From NCBI RefSeq assembly GCF_000688335.1, contig NZ_JHZX01000001.1:620001-684000 (forward strand): a stretch of 64,000 nt of DNA, given 5' to 3'. This document shows, one piece after another, positions 36,801 to 44,803 of this stretch. The DNA is from Sediminibacter sp. Hel_I_10. GTDB taxonomy: Bacteria; Bacteroidota; Bacteroidia; Flavobacteriales; Flavobacteriaceae. The translations under genes and the position numbers were made by a program. Numbering within the stretch: position 1 is the first letter of the stretch; the number at the start of each line of letters is the position of its first letter. Under the pieces are notes generated by a model, which was given only the letters and a program-made list of their open reading frames with translations, made no database searches and was not told the origin of the DNA.

Positions 36801-39041
36801 ATTAGATATGGTTGTACCATCAGAAACATTGACTGTTCCGCCTTCATTATAAATACCACCGCCACCAGCTGCGCCGGCTACCATATCATCATTTCCTGAA
36901 GCCGTGTTTCCGTCAATGGTGTGATTCATTATCGTCATAATACCTGATCCATTCCAAAGTGCACCACCTTCATTAGCAGCAACATTTAAACTTGAACTAC
37001 CTCCATTAATATTGGTTGTAGCAGATCCCGTAACATGTAATCCTCCACCACTTCCTGGAGCGGCAACTGCAGGTGAAACACCAGCATTATTCAAATTCAA
37101 AATGGTATTCGTTAAATTTAAAACACCTCCAGATAATTCAATACCTCCACCAGCTCTATTGGCCTGGTTGTTAATAATTGAAGATCCGTTAAAGGTGATC
37201 TCACCACCAATGCTTAAGGCACCACCACCAGAACCCGAGGTTCCATCGGCTATATTTTCTCCTATAATTGCAGCGCTTACAATGACGTCTCCACCATTGT
37301 TGAAAATCGCACCACCACCATTATCGGCAGCGTTTCCGCTTGCTGTGTTCAAGTTCATATCTAAAGAACTCAAGGTCATTGTACTTCCTGTTTGGTTCCA
37401 AACGCCTCCACCTTCAGATGCTGCGATGTTACTGTTAACCGTTCCGCCATTCATCTCAATGATTGCAACACCAGATACGTGAAGACCACCTCCGTTTCCA
37501 GGAGCGGCAACCGCAGGTGAGACACCAGCATTATTTCCATTTAAATCTAGATCTGTTGTTGTTAACGCGCCATCTATGATTTCGATTCCACCCCCAGCTC
37601 GGTTAGCTTGATTGTTAATGATTTGGGTATCTTCATCTTGGATGGTGACAGCACCAGCTGTGCTAAATAGTCCTCCTCCAGAGCCTGATGCTCCAGATGC
37701 TATATTATTACTAATGATGGTGGCATTTTGAACCATTAACGTCCCACCATTATTGTAAACTCCACCACCACCAGTATCGGCATCTGCGCCTTGAGCATCA
37801 TTTGCATCTACAAGCGTATTATCGATAGTCATGCTACCTTGATTATTCCAAAGGCCTCCACCTTCAGAAGCTGCGAGATTTGAATTGATTGTACTATTGT
37901 TGATAACAGCATTTGTGTTACCAGAAAGGTGCATTGCACCGCCATTACCTGGATTTGCAACAATTGTATTGCCCAAACCAAGATCAACTCCAGCGGCATT
38001 TCCTGTTAAAGTAATACCATCTAAAGTAAGTGTGCCTTCCGAAGCATCTTCAATAGCACCACCTGCTCTACTGGCGTAGTTACCAGAAATGGTTAAGCCA
38101 GAGGCTAAACTTAAGACACCTCCTGTATTATTAAAAATGGCACCACCTCGCCCTCCAGGAGTCGCACCCATGGCGATATTTCCCGTAAGCGTAGTTAAGG
38201 CGTCAACCATTAAAGTACCACCATTATTAAATAGCGCACCACCACCAGTGGCATCACCAATGGCCATATTATCTTCTAGAGTAACATTAGACAAGGTCAT
38301 TGTACCACTGCCATTCCATAAACCACCACCTTCTTTGGCAGCAACATTATTGGTAACAGATCCATTAGTCATTGTGACATCTCCTGCTCCGGTAACGTGC
38401 AAGGCCCCTCCATTTCCAGGAAGTGCATTTCCTGAGGCTGCGCCCGCATCATTACCATCAAAATCGACGTTATTTAAAATAACACCGAGTCCTGCACCAG
38501 AATTGTCTTCAATCCCTCCACCTGCTCTATTTGCTAGGTTTGCTGTTATTTCAGAATCATTAATAGTTAAAACACCACCAACATCATTAAAAACGCCTCC
38601 ACCAGAACCAGCAGGAGAACCCGTGGCATTGGCACTGTTGTTTGTGATGACACTATTGTTTATGGTCACCATAGCATTGGTCATGTAGATACCTCCACCA
38701 TCGGGAGCAGTACCGTTTTCTATGGTAAGATTATTAAATACTACAGGTCCCGCAGTGATATTAAATGCCCTTCCATTGGTATTGGCATCAATAGACACAT
38801 TAATTGCAGGCGTTCCTGAAATAGTTAATTCCTTATCTATTACAAGTTCACCTGTTAAGGTAACTACGGTCACCGAAGCGTCGAACGTAATGGTTCCACC
38901 TGATGGTGTATCTGCGATTTCATTTCGAAGTGTGCCGTCCGATCCATCATCAGCACCGCTCGTCACGAGCTGTGCAAATGAGGTTGTTGACGTTAAAAGT
39001 GTTACTGCAAATGCAATAACCAGCGTAATTCTTTTTTTCAT
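33840..39041 (-). CDS. Large secreted beta-helix-like repeat protein with T9SS sorting domain
   Basis: The 1733-residue protein has a Sec signal (LTSTTSFAQ, cleavage near residue 24) and then long runs of short glycine/asparagine-rich strands such as NRAGGGIE, APGNGGGLH and EGGGLWN. These are typical of right-handed parallel beta-helix or polymorphic-outer-membrane-type proteins. Nine imperfect units of about 150 residues make up most of the chain. The final 75 residues (LYPNPSSGSFNIEIG to THKLILE) form a type A T9SS sorting domain, so it should be surface-attached or released. It is probably an adhesin or surface fibre; the ligand is unknown. Few Cys or Lys residues occur in the repeats. Confidence 0.88.
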   Translation of the reverse strand: MKKRITLVIAFAVTLLTSTTSFAQLVTSGADDGSDGTLRNEIADTPSGGTITFDASVTVVTLTGELVIDKELTISGTPAINVSIDANTNGRAFNITAGPVVFNNLTIENGTAPDGGGIYMTNAMVTINNSVITNNSANATGSPAGSGGGVFNDVGGVLTINDSEITANLANRAGGGIEDNSGAGLGVILNNVDFDGNDAGAASGNALPGNGGALHVTGAGDVTMTNGSVTNNVAAKEGGGLWNGSGTMTLSNVTLEDNMAIGDATGGGALFNNGGTLMVDALTTLTGNIAMGATPGGRGGAIFNNTGGVLSLASGLTISGNYASRAGGAIEDASEGTLTLDGITLTGNAAGVDLGLGNTIVANPGNGGAMHLSGNTNAVINNSTINSNLAASEGGGLWNNQGSMTIDNTLVDANDAQGADADTGGGGVYNNGGTLMVQNATIISNNIASGASGSGGGLFSTAGAVTIQDEDTQIINNQANRAGGGIEIIDGALTTTDLDLNGNNAGVSPAVAAPGNGGGLHVSGVAIIEMNGGTVNSNIAASEGGGVWNQTGSTMTLSSLDMNLNTASGNAADNGGGAIFNNGGDVIVSAAIIGENIADGTSGSGGGALSIGGEITFNGSSIINNQANRAGGGIELSGGVLNLTNTILNLNNAGVSPAVAAPGSGGGLHVTGSATTNINGGSSSLNVAANEGGALWNGSGIMTIMNHTIDGNTASGNDDMVAGAAGGGGIYNEGGTVNVSDGTTISNNSADGAQSTGGGVLNAAGTLMANGISIVNNTSNRAGGGIETNGSGAIMLTNVTLNSNTTGVVTGAGAPGNGGGLHVSGDSTVDITGGTTNSNIAANEGGGLWNGSGVMTLIDHTVNSNTASGNDEMVAGAAGGGGIYNEGGTLDLSGTTTIASNSADGAQSTGGGILNAAGTLMANGITIADNQSNRAGGGIETNGGGAVMLTNVSLNSNDTGVVTGTGAPGNGGGLHVSGNSTVDITGGTVNVNTAATEGGGLWNGMGTLTVSGTTIDGNIASGNDATNGGGGIYALNGGTVVLLDNTTVSNNIADGTAGSGGGILVDVDASLAATDTSILSNQANRAGGGIEVVAGTGTITMTNVTLNLNNAGVAPAIAAPGNGGGLHITGMQDILITGGTTNGNSAANEGGGLWNGSGVMTVVDHLIDANTASGNDAMTAGAAGGGGIYNEGGTLDLSGSTAITNNSADGAQSTGGGILNAAGTLMANGISITNNQANRAGGGIETNGSGPVMLTNVNLDANEAGVVTGTGAPGNGGGLHVSGDSDVSITAGTVNNNTAASEGGGLWNGAGVMTVDAVLIDANMASGADASNGGGGIYNLAGTLNIQNDTVISNNMANGASGSGGGLLSEAGDVMVTDSAFDANAANRAGGAIELIDGTLNFSNSIMSNNDVDGTAGTAAPGNGGGLHITGMSSTVTIAMSTITSNAAANEGGGLWNQGGTTMNVSMSTIDNNTAAEGGGIYGNVNAITTVMTSTITANSASVSGGGIANNGASFDINAATIATNTSAGNGGGIDAVTNVSLKNAIVALNMANSGTDVSGIFTSNDYNLIGTDDLNVFTAQTNDIEEVDPLVGPLQDNGGVTLTHMLFDGSPAFDAGAADDTFVDQIGQSVFGASRDIGAYESQVTLSIDNFNQTHIASLYPNPSSGSFNIEIGNTVSDDMQLKVVSVNGRVVKEAHLSNGLNTVDISGMASGMYILNITSGSTTVTHKLILE
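34560..38720 (-). repeat. Nine imperfect tandem repeats of about 455 bp within the surface-protein gene
   Basis: Each unit encodes a segment marked by NRAGGG(I/A)E-type sequence. The markers fall near 34871, 35312, 35781, 36231, 36691, 37147, 37590, 38059 and 38518, so spacings run from 441 to 469 bp. Units near 35312, 36231 and 36691 are the most alike (all carry STGGG(I/V)LNAAGTLMANGI), which points to recent duplication or gene conversion. Boundaries are approximate. Confidence 0.85.
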
Positions 39042-39144
39042 TTGGTAAGAGTGTTAGTGTTAAACGTTTGATTGAACGTCTCTTGGGGCGAAGACACTAA
39101 TACCTACGAGAAAGTAGAAGGAGCGGTTTTATATTTTTTGACTT

Positions 39145-39182
39145 TAACAAGTCTTTAACAATTAAAAATCAAAGACTTGTTA
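39145..39182. repeat. Perfect 12-bp inverted repeat between argS and the repeat-protein gene
   Basis: TAACAAGTCTTT (39145-39156) and AAAGACTTGTTA (39171-39182) are separated by 14 bases. The hairpin lacks a clean T-tract on the minus strand, so it may be an argS terminator variant or a regulatory site for the repeat-protein gene, which starts about 100 bases further on. Confidence 0.6.
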
Positions 39183-39240
39183 TCCTGTTTCTGAAGACAT
39201 TATGTTGGTATTTTACAATTCACACTATGATTAGAGCTAT

Positions 39241-41025
39241 TTACATGCGCTCAGGAACTTCGATCCCCAATAGATTAAATGCAGCTTTGATAGTTCTTGC
39301 TACGACGTGCGAAAGTTGTACTCTAAACTGTTTTTCTAATTGACCCTCGGCCCCCAATATGGAAACATTTTGATAAAAGGAGTTAAACCCTTTTACCAAA
39401 TCATAGGTGTAATTTGCTATTAATGCCGGACTGTGGTTAGCCGCTGCATTTTGAATGACCTCTGGAAATAACTCTAAATGTTTAAGCAGTTCCTTTTCTT
39501 TGTCATGCAAAGACAATTCAGTTTCGTCCAACATCGCATGAGTATCGAGATTGGCTTTACGTAAAATGGATTGAATTCTGGCATAGGTGTATTGTATAAA
39601 CGGACCAGTATTACCTTGAAAATCGATAGAATCTTCTGGATTGAACAAGATGCGCTTAGCAGGATCCACTTTGAGAATGTAATATTTTAGAGCCCCTAAA
39701 CCAATGGTTTTGTAAAGCTCTTTTTTCTCTTCGGGCGAATAGCCATCTAGTTTTCCTAGTTCTTCGGAAATGGTCTCTGCGGTTTGAGCCATATCATCAA
39801 TAAGATCATCGGCATCTACCACGGTTCCTTCTCGACTTTTCATTTTTCCTGAAGGCAAGTCCACCATACCATAACTTAAATGATATAAGTTTTCAGCCCA
39901 ATCAAAACCTAATTTTTTAATGATCAAAAATAAGACCTGAAAATGATACTCTTGCTCATTACCTACAGTATACACCATCCCACCAACGTCGGGAAAATCC
40001 TTAACCCGTTGTATGGCTGTACCAATATCTTGCGTCATGTAAACGGCGGTACCATCACTTCTTAGAACAATTTTTTCGTCTAATCCATCTTCGGTTAAAT
40101 CACACCATACAGAACCGTCCTCTTTTTTAAAGAAAACCCCTTTCTTAAGACCCTCTGCCACAAACTCTTTACCTAACAAATAGGTTTGGCTTTCATAATA
40201 GAGTTGATCAAAGTCTACTCCCAAATTTTTGTAAGTAATATCAAACCCTTTATAAACCCAGGTATTCATCTTTTCCCAAAGTGCCACAGTCTCTAAATCT
40301 CCAGACTCCCACTTTTGGAGCATTTGCTGTGCTTCTAAAAGTAAAGGCGCTTCTTTTTTGGCTTCCTCTTCGGTTTTACCTTCGGAAATGAGCTGTTGAA
40401 TTTCCTTCTTATATTCTTGATCAAACTTGACGTAATAATTCCCTACAAGCTTATCTCCCTTTAAACCTGATGATTCTGGAGTTTCTTCATTTCCGAAGCG
40501 TTTCCACGCCAACATACTTTTACAGATATGAATCCCACGGTCATTGATAATCTGGGTTTTATAGACCTTCTTACCTGAAGCCTTTAAAATTTCGGCAACA
40601 CTATATCCCAAAAGATTATTACGAATGTGCCCTAAGTGCAATGGTTTGTTCGTATTTGGAGAACTATACTCTACCATAATGGCTTTATCATTTGGCTGCA
40701 CCTTAGCGCTTCCAAATTGATCATCACTTTTAATGGTCTTAAAAAAATGGAGATAATAGGCATCACTGATTTCTATATTTAAAAATCCTTTGACCACATT
40801 ATAGCCCTTAACTTCCTTGACATTTTTTAACAGATAAGTGCCAATAGATTCTCCAATTTGAACAGGGTTGCCTTTTATAACACGTAGCATAGGAAATACC
40901 ACAACCGTAATATCTCCGGCAAACTCTTTTCGGGTTGCCTGAAATTCTACCGTTTCTAAGTCAGCACTAAAACTGTCTTTTACTGCAGCCTTTACCTGTT
41001 GTTCTAATGTATTTTGGAGATTCAT
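39241..41025 (-). CDS. argS: Arginyl-tRNA synthetase
   Basis: The 594-residue class I enzyme has the HIGH-type motif HLGH (in PNTNKPLHLGHIRNN), a KMSKS-region variant KMKSREGT, the N-terminal Arg-tRNA-synthetase additional domain and a C-terminal DALR anticodon-binding domain ending LLGIEVPERM. It charges tRNA-Arg. A -7 element (TATCTTTG on the minus strand) lies at 41048-41055, giving a short leader. Confidence 0.97.
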   Translation of the reverse strand: MNLQNTLEQQVKAAVKDSFSADLETVEFQATRKEFAGDITVVVFPMLRVIKGNPVQIGESIGTYLLKNVKEVKGYNVVKGFLNIEISDAYYLHFFKTIKSDDQFGSAKVQPNDKAIMVEYSSPNTNKPLHLGHIRNNLLGYSVAEILKASGKKVYKTQIINDRGIHICKSMLAWKRFGNEETPESSGLKGDKLVGNYYVKFDQEYKKEIQQLISEGKTEEEAKKEAPLLLEAQQMLQKWESGDLETVALWEKMNTWVYKGFDITYKNLGVDFDQLYYESQTYLLGKEFVAEGLKKGVFFKKEDGSVWCDLTEDGLDEKIVLRSDGTAVYMTQDIGTAIQRVKDFPDVGGMVYTVGNEQEYHFQVLFLIIKKLGFDWAENLYHLSYGMVDLPSGKMKSREGTVVDADDLIDDMAQTAETISEELGKLDGYSPEEKKELYKTIGLGALKYYILKVDPAKRILFNPEDSIDFQGNTGPFIQYTYARIQSILRKANLDTHAMLDETELSLHDKEKELLKHLELFPEVIQNAAANHSPALIANYTYDLVKGFNSFYQNVSILGAEGQLEKQFRVQLSHVVARTIKAAFNLLGIEVPERM

Positions 41026-41047
41026 GAATGTCTTATTTTTGAGATGC

Positions 41048-41055
41048 CAAAGATA
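41048..41055 (-). promoter_or_regulatory. argS promoter -7 element (TATCTTTG)
   Basis: The minus strand reads TATCTTTG, an exact match to TAnnTTTG, 22 bases before the argS ATG. No -33 TTG is visible at normal spacing. Confidence 0.6.
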
Positions 41056-41659
41056 GGTTTTTTATTATTTTTTCATGGTTTAGTCCTCTTGAAAATAATA
41101 GTCTTCAACCGCAGTTATGCTCAATTGCAGCTAAAAAATGCAGTTCATTAAATTGTTGGGCTTATCACAAACACCAAAACCTCGAAATCAATATTAACCT
41201 TAAAATAAAAAAATGCTCACACTTACTATTTATATATCCATAAAAGTCTAGTTATTGTACTATAGATTTAAGTTACTAAATCCCGATATATCCTTGTGTT
41301 TTTATAAATTTTACTGGCTCTAAAATCTAGCAATTTTAGAACAAATTTTAGGCAAATGTGCATTTCATCGATGAAAGCGCCGTTTCTCCGTTTTTTTTGC
41401 CTTTTATCTATTCGTCGATGTTTTCAATAATCGCGGATGGCTTTTTAACTAATTTTTCGGTATTAAAACCCAAAAATTAGGGTATTAGGATTGATTTACT
41501 CATTTTTGGATTGCTATTAATCTAAGTCCCAAACTTGATGATATATAATAACCAATCTTTTACGAGATTGTCATTATTATTTTCGAGTCACTTTTACCCA
41601 TCCCTCTTAAGGTATTTTTGCCGAAATAATTTTGCAATTTTAAATCTGCATACTCACGT
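41056..41659. other. AT-rich, dyad-rich intergenic region upstream of the histidine kinase
   Basis: No supported coding frame is present. Three inverted repeats lie within about 160 bp: TCTAAAAT/ATTTTAGA (41319-41340), the perfect 14-bp palindrome TTTCATCGATGAAA (41363-41376) and CTAATTTTT/AAAAATTAG (41449-41480). Two exact -7 matches close to the kinase are TATTTTTG (41613-41620) and TAATTTTG (41627-41634). The region is longer than a simple promoter needs, so regulatory sites or a small RNA are possible. Confidence 0.5.
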
Positions 41660-43732
41660 ATGAAGCAGTTATTCACATTGGCTGCTTTGTGTACTGTATT
41701 CTTTTGTTTTTCGCAAACAAATAGAATAGACAGCCTTACCGTGACTTTAGCTTACCAGAAGCAAGACTCTGCGAAAGTAGATACCTCTGTGCTATTGGTG
41801 AAGGCATTGTACTATGCTGAAAGCTATAAAACAGCATTGCTCTACATCGATCAAACCGAAAGCCTTGCCAAACAACTCAATTACAAAAAGGGAATTGCCG
41901 ACGTCCATTACTACAAGGCACTCATCTATGCCACTAAAAATGATTATTACAATGCGCTAGATGGTTTTAGTAAATCTAAAAATTATTACATAGAATTAGG
42001 AGATACTCTAGGGGTTGCCAAAGTAAACAATAGCGTTGGTCTAATAGAAATTAAGCGTGGCAACTATACTAAAGGCTTAGAACACTCCTTATCTGCTATA
42101 GCTGTATTTGAAGACAACAATTTAAGGCAAGAACTTTCAACGGCTTATAATAGTCTTGCTGAAGCATATTTCAACACCAATCAATTTGATAAATCTTTAG
42201 AATACAATCTTAAGGCGCTTAACGTACGGGAAGGTTTACGAGATAATGCTGCTATTATATCTTCATATAAAAATATTGCACAACTGTATTCTCAACGTAG
42301 AGAGCACCGTAAGGCAATTGAATATTATGAAAAACTCATGCAGCTTATGTCTAGTTCAAAAGCAGATACCTTAAAAAGTGATGTGCTTCCAAGAATTGGA
42401 TATGAATACCTTCAATATAAAAATTACGAAAAAGCCGCAGACTATTTGGTTGAAGCCCTAAAATATAATAGAAGAGCAAATAATGATGAGGGGCTAATAC
42501 GAGCTTTAAATGCTATTGGAGAACTTAATTTGGTACAAGGTAATGTGCAGTTAGCGCGAACTCAAGTTAACGAAGCTTACAATATTGCTATTAAAATAGA
42601 TGATAAAAATCAATTGCTTACCAATTACAGGCTGCAAAAGGAAATTGATTCTACAAAAGGCAGCTACCAGAATGCTTTCTTTTGGCAAGGGAAATATTTT
42701 GACCTTAAAACAGAATTAGAGCATGAGACCATTGCGAAGCTTCCTGAGAATACAGAGCAAATAAAATCTGAGCCACAAGTGGTGATCAACACTAACCCAC
42801 CTGCCACTCCAGATGACGTCATCGTCAAAAGAAATCAAGATAAAACCAATCAGGACAATCTTGTTTCTTATGTTCTTGCCGCTCTTTTGATTATCGCCGT
42901 TGCTGCAATTGTATTTCTTTTGTTCAAAAATGATAAAAAGAGAACACCTCTTACTGCAGAAGTAACAGATCAAAACACCACCATTGAGCGTGATCAATTG
43001 CGTTTAAAAAATAAGGCTTATGCCGAACGTATCGAAAATCTTGAAGAAGTCAATAAAGTCAAGGACCGTCTTTTTTCTATCGTCTCTCATGATCTTAAAG
43101 ATTCGATTTCTTCTATAAAAGCGTTTATCGATTTGATTAAGGAGGGTAATATTTCTCCAGAAGAATTTCAAAATCTCATTCCAGAATTAAGTGAGAATGC
43201 TGATAACGCGATGGAACTTCTTTTCAATCTATTGAACTGGTCTAAATCTCAAATGCAAAACATTGAGCCTAAGCCCGAAATATTTAATATTCAAGAAGTG
43301 TTTCACAATAAAATGAGCTTAGTGGAACAGAAAGTGGAACAGAAAGGCATTCGGTTGGTGGATGAAAGCCACCGTGATTTTATCTATGCCGATAAAAACA
43401 TGACCGAAATTGTGATTCAAAACCTCATTACCAACGCTGTTAAATTTACAAAACGCGGCGACGTGATCACGGTGTCAAACAACGATCATAACGGTAAATC
43501 CTTAATTTGTGTTGAAGATACTGGTGTGGGAATTTCAAAAGAGAACATCAATAAACTGTTTCAAAAAGAAAATTTCACCACGAACGGTACCAACAATGAA
43601 AAAGGAACCGGATTAGGTTTAACCATCTGTAAAGAATTGGTTGAACTGAACAAAGGGAGAATCTGGGTTGAAAGTAAAATAGGCATTGGCACCAAATTTT
43701 ACGTTGAGCTTCCTAAAATGGATCCTAAGTAA
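41660..43732 (+). CDS. TPR-containing sensor histidine kinase
   Basis: The 690-residue protein has a Sec signal (FFCFSQ), about eight tetratricopeptide-like helical repeats (residues 25-370) facing the periplasm, one membrane helix (SYVLAALLIIAVAAIVFLLF) and a cytoplasmic coiled coil. A HisKA domain follows with H477 in SHDLKDS, then the ATPase domain with NLITNAVKF (N box), DTGVGIS (G1) and GTGLGLTI (G2). It is a complete membrane kinase of the Bacteroidota TPR type. No response regulator is adjacent, so its partner is elsewhere. Confidence 0.93.
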   Translation: MKQLFTLAALCTVFFCFSQTNRIDSLTVTLAYQKQDSAKVDTSVLLVKALYYAESYKTALLYIDQTESLAKQLNYKKGIADVHYYKALIYATKNDYYNALDGFSKSKNYYIELGDTLGVAKVNNSVGLIEIKRGNYTKGLEHSLSAIAVFEDNNLRQELSTAYNSLAEAYFNTNQFDKSLEYNLKALNVREGLRDNAAIISSYKNIAQLYSQRREHRKAIEYYEKLMQLMSSSKADTLKSDVLPRIGYEYLQYKNYEKAADYLVEALKYNRRANNDEGLIRALNAIGELNLVQGNVQLARTQVNEAYNIAIKIDDKNQLLTNYRLQKEIDSTKGSYQNAFFWQGKYFDLKTELEHETIAKLPENTEQIKSEPQVVINTNPPATPDDVIVKRNQDKTNQDNLVSYVLAALLIIAVAAIVFLLFKNDKKRTPLTAEVTDQNTTIERDQLRLKNKAYAERIENLEEVNKVKDRLFSIVSHDLKDSISSIKAFIDLIKEGNISPEEFQNLIPELSENADNAMELLFNLLNWSKSQMQNIEPKPEIFNIQEVFHNKMSLVEQKVEQKGIRLVDESHRDFIYADKNMTEIVIQNLITNAVKFTKRGDVITVSNNDHNGKSLICVEDTGVGISKENINKLFQKENFTTNGTNNEKGTGLGLTICKELVELNKGRIWVESKIGIGTKFYVELPKMDPK

Positions 43733-43771
43733 ATTTACCCCTAAGCATCTCCAAAACAGTTTTTAAAAGCC

Positions 43772-44704
43772 TTAGTCTTTTGGCAGAAAAACCTCGGCCA
43801 TCATACATCTGGCACTACCTCCGCCACAGGTCTCAATGGTTTTTAAATCGCTCGATAAAATAGGGCAATGCTTTTCAATCGCTTCTATTTGCTGCTTAGT
43901 TAAGCTGTCATGTGCTGTTTTGCTCATCACTAAATACCGCTGCGATTCACTCCCAAGAACCTGCAGCATATTACCCGCAAATTGATGCATTTGTGCTTCG
44001 GTAATAGCAATCACCGATTTACCATCTTGCTTCAAACTACTGACCACGGCTTTCTTTTCCTTTTTATCATCGATGGTATCTAAACAAATCACTGCAAAAT
44101 GTTCGGCAATGCACATCATAACATTCGTATGGTAAATCGGCATCCGTTTTCCATTCACGTCTTGATTGGCCGTAAAAATGATTGGCGTGTACTCAAAATC
44201 TTCACAAAATTCGATAAACAAATCCTCATCTGCACGAGGAGATAGCGCACAATAGGCTTTTTTATTTACACGGTCTAAAATCAAACTTCCAGTGCCTTCT
44301 AAATACACTCCTTCTTCTTCGGCACTAGTGTAATCTATAATATTGTTAATGACAAAACCCTCTTCCTCCAATCTTACAAAGACTTCCTCACGGCGCTCTT
44401 TTCGTCTGTTTTCAGCAAACATAGGGTATATAGCGAGATCACCGTTATTGTGAAAACTCACCCAATTGTTAGGAAAAATAGAATCTGGAGTGTCTGAATT
44501 TTTATCATCATGCTCTACAATCACATGTACTCCTACTGCACGTAATTCTTCAACAAAAGCATCAAACTCTGCTTGTGCTTTTTGGTTGATTTCGGTATTC
44601 TTTAAAGCTAAATCTTCTTGAAAGTAATTATTTATTGCAGTTTGCTCATTCATTCTGAAGTGGACAGGACGAATCATGAGAATAGAATTAGTGACTTGAG
44701 ACAT
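43772..44704 (-). CDS. ctlX: Citrulline utilisation hydrolase CtlX (amidinotransferase-related)
   Basis: The 310-residue protein belongs to the guanidino-group-modifying (arginine deiminase-like) fold. It shows FPNNWVSFH near the N-terminus, the YHTNVMM His region and the C-terminal catalytic Cys in GGGSARCMMAEVF. CtlX-type proteins are thought to hydrolyse citrulline or related ureido/guanidino compounds. The substrate assignment rests on family resemblance. It is convergent with the histidine-kinase gene and divergent from an M14 peptidase gene. Confidence 0.83.
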   Translation of the reverse strand: MSQVTNSILMIRPVHFRMNEQTAINNYFQEDLALKNTEINQKAQAEFDAFVEELRAVGVHVIVEHDDKNSDTPDSIFPNNWVSFHNNGDLAIYPMFAENRRKERREEVFVRLEEEGFVINNIIDYTSAEEEGVYLEGTGSLILDRVNKKAYCALSPRADEDLFIEFCEDFEYTPIIFTANQDVNGKRMPIYHTNVMMCIAEHFAVICLDTIDDKKEKKAVVSSLKQDGKSVIAITEAQMHQFAGNMLQVLGSESQRYLVMSKTAHDSLTKQQIEAIEKHCPILSSDLKTIETCGGGSARCMMAEVFLPKD

Positions 44705-44803
44705 AAATTATGCGAGTTTTAAGTAATGCGAAATTAATATTTTTGAAATGTTAGATGAAAGAAATCCAACTAAATTATTAAATCAAATTGCTTAAGTTTA
44801 GGC

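Noticed and set aside
34348-39048. Several plus-strand open frames of 64-199 codons (proline/alanine-rich) opposite the repeat-protein gene
   Set aside because: They are antisense shadows produced by the repetitive composition of the minus-strand T9SS gene; none has family resemblance, and all repeat the same low-complexity pattern.
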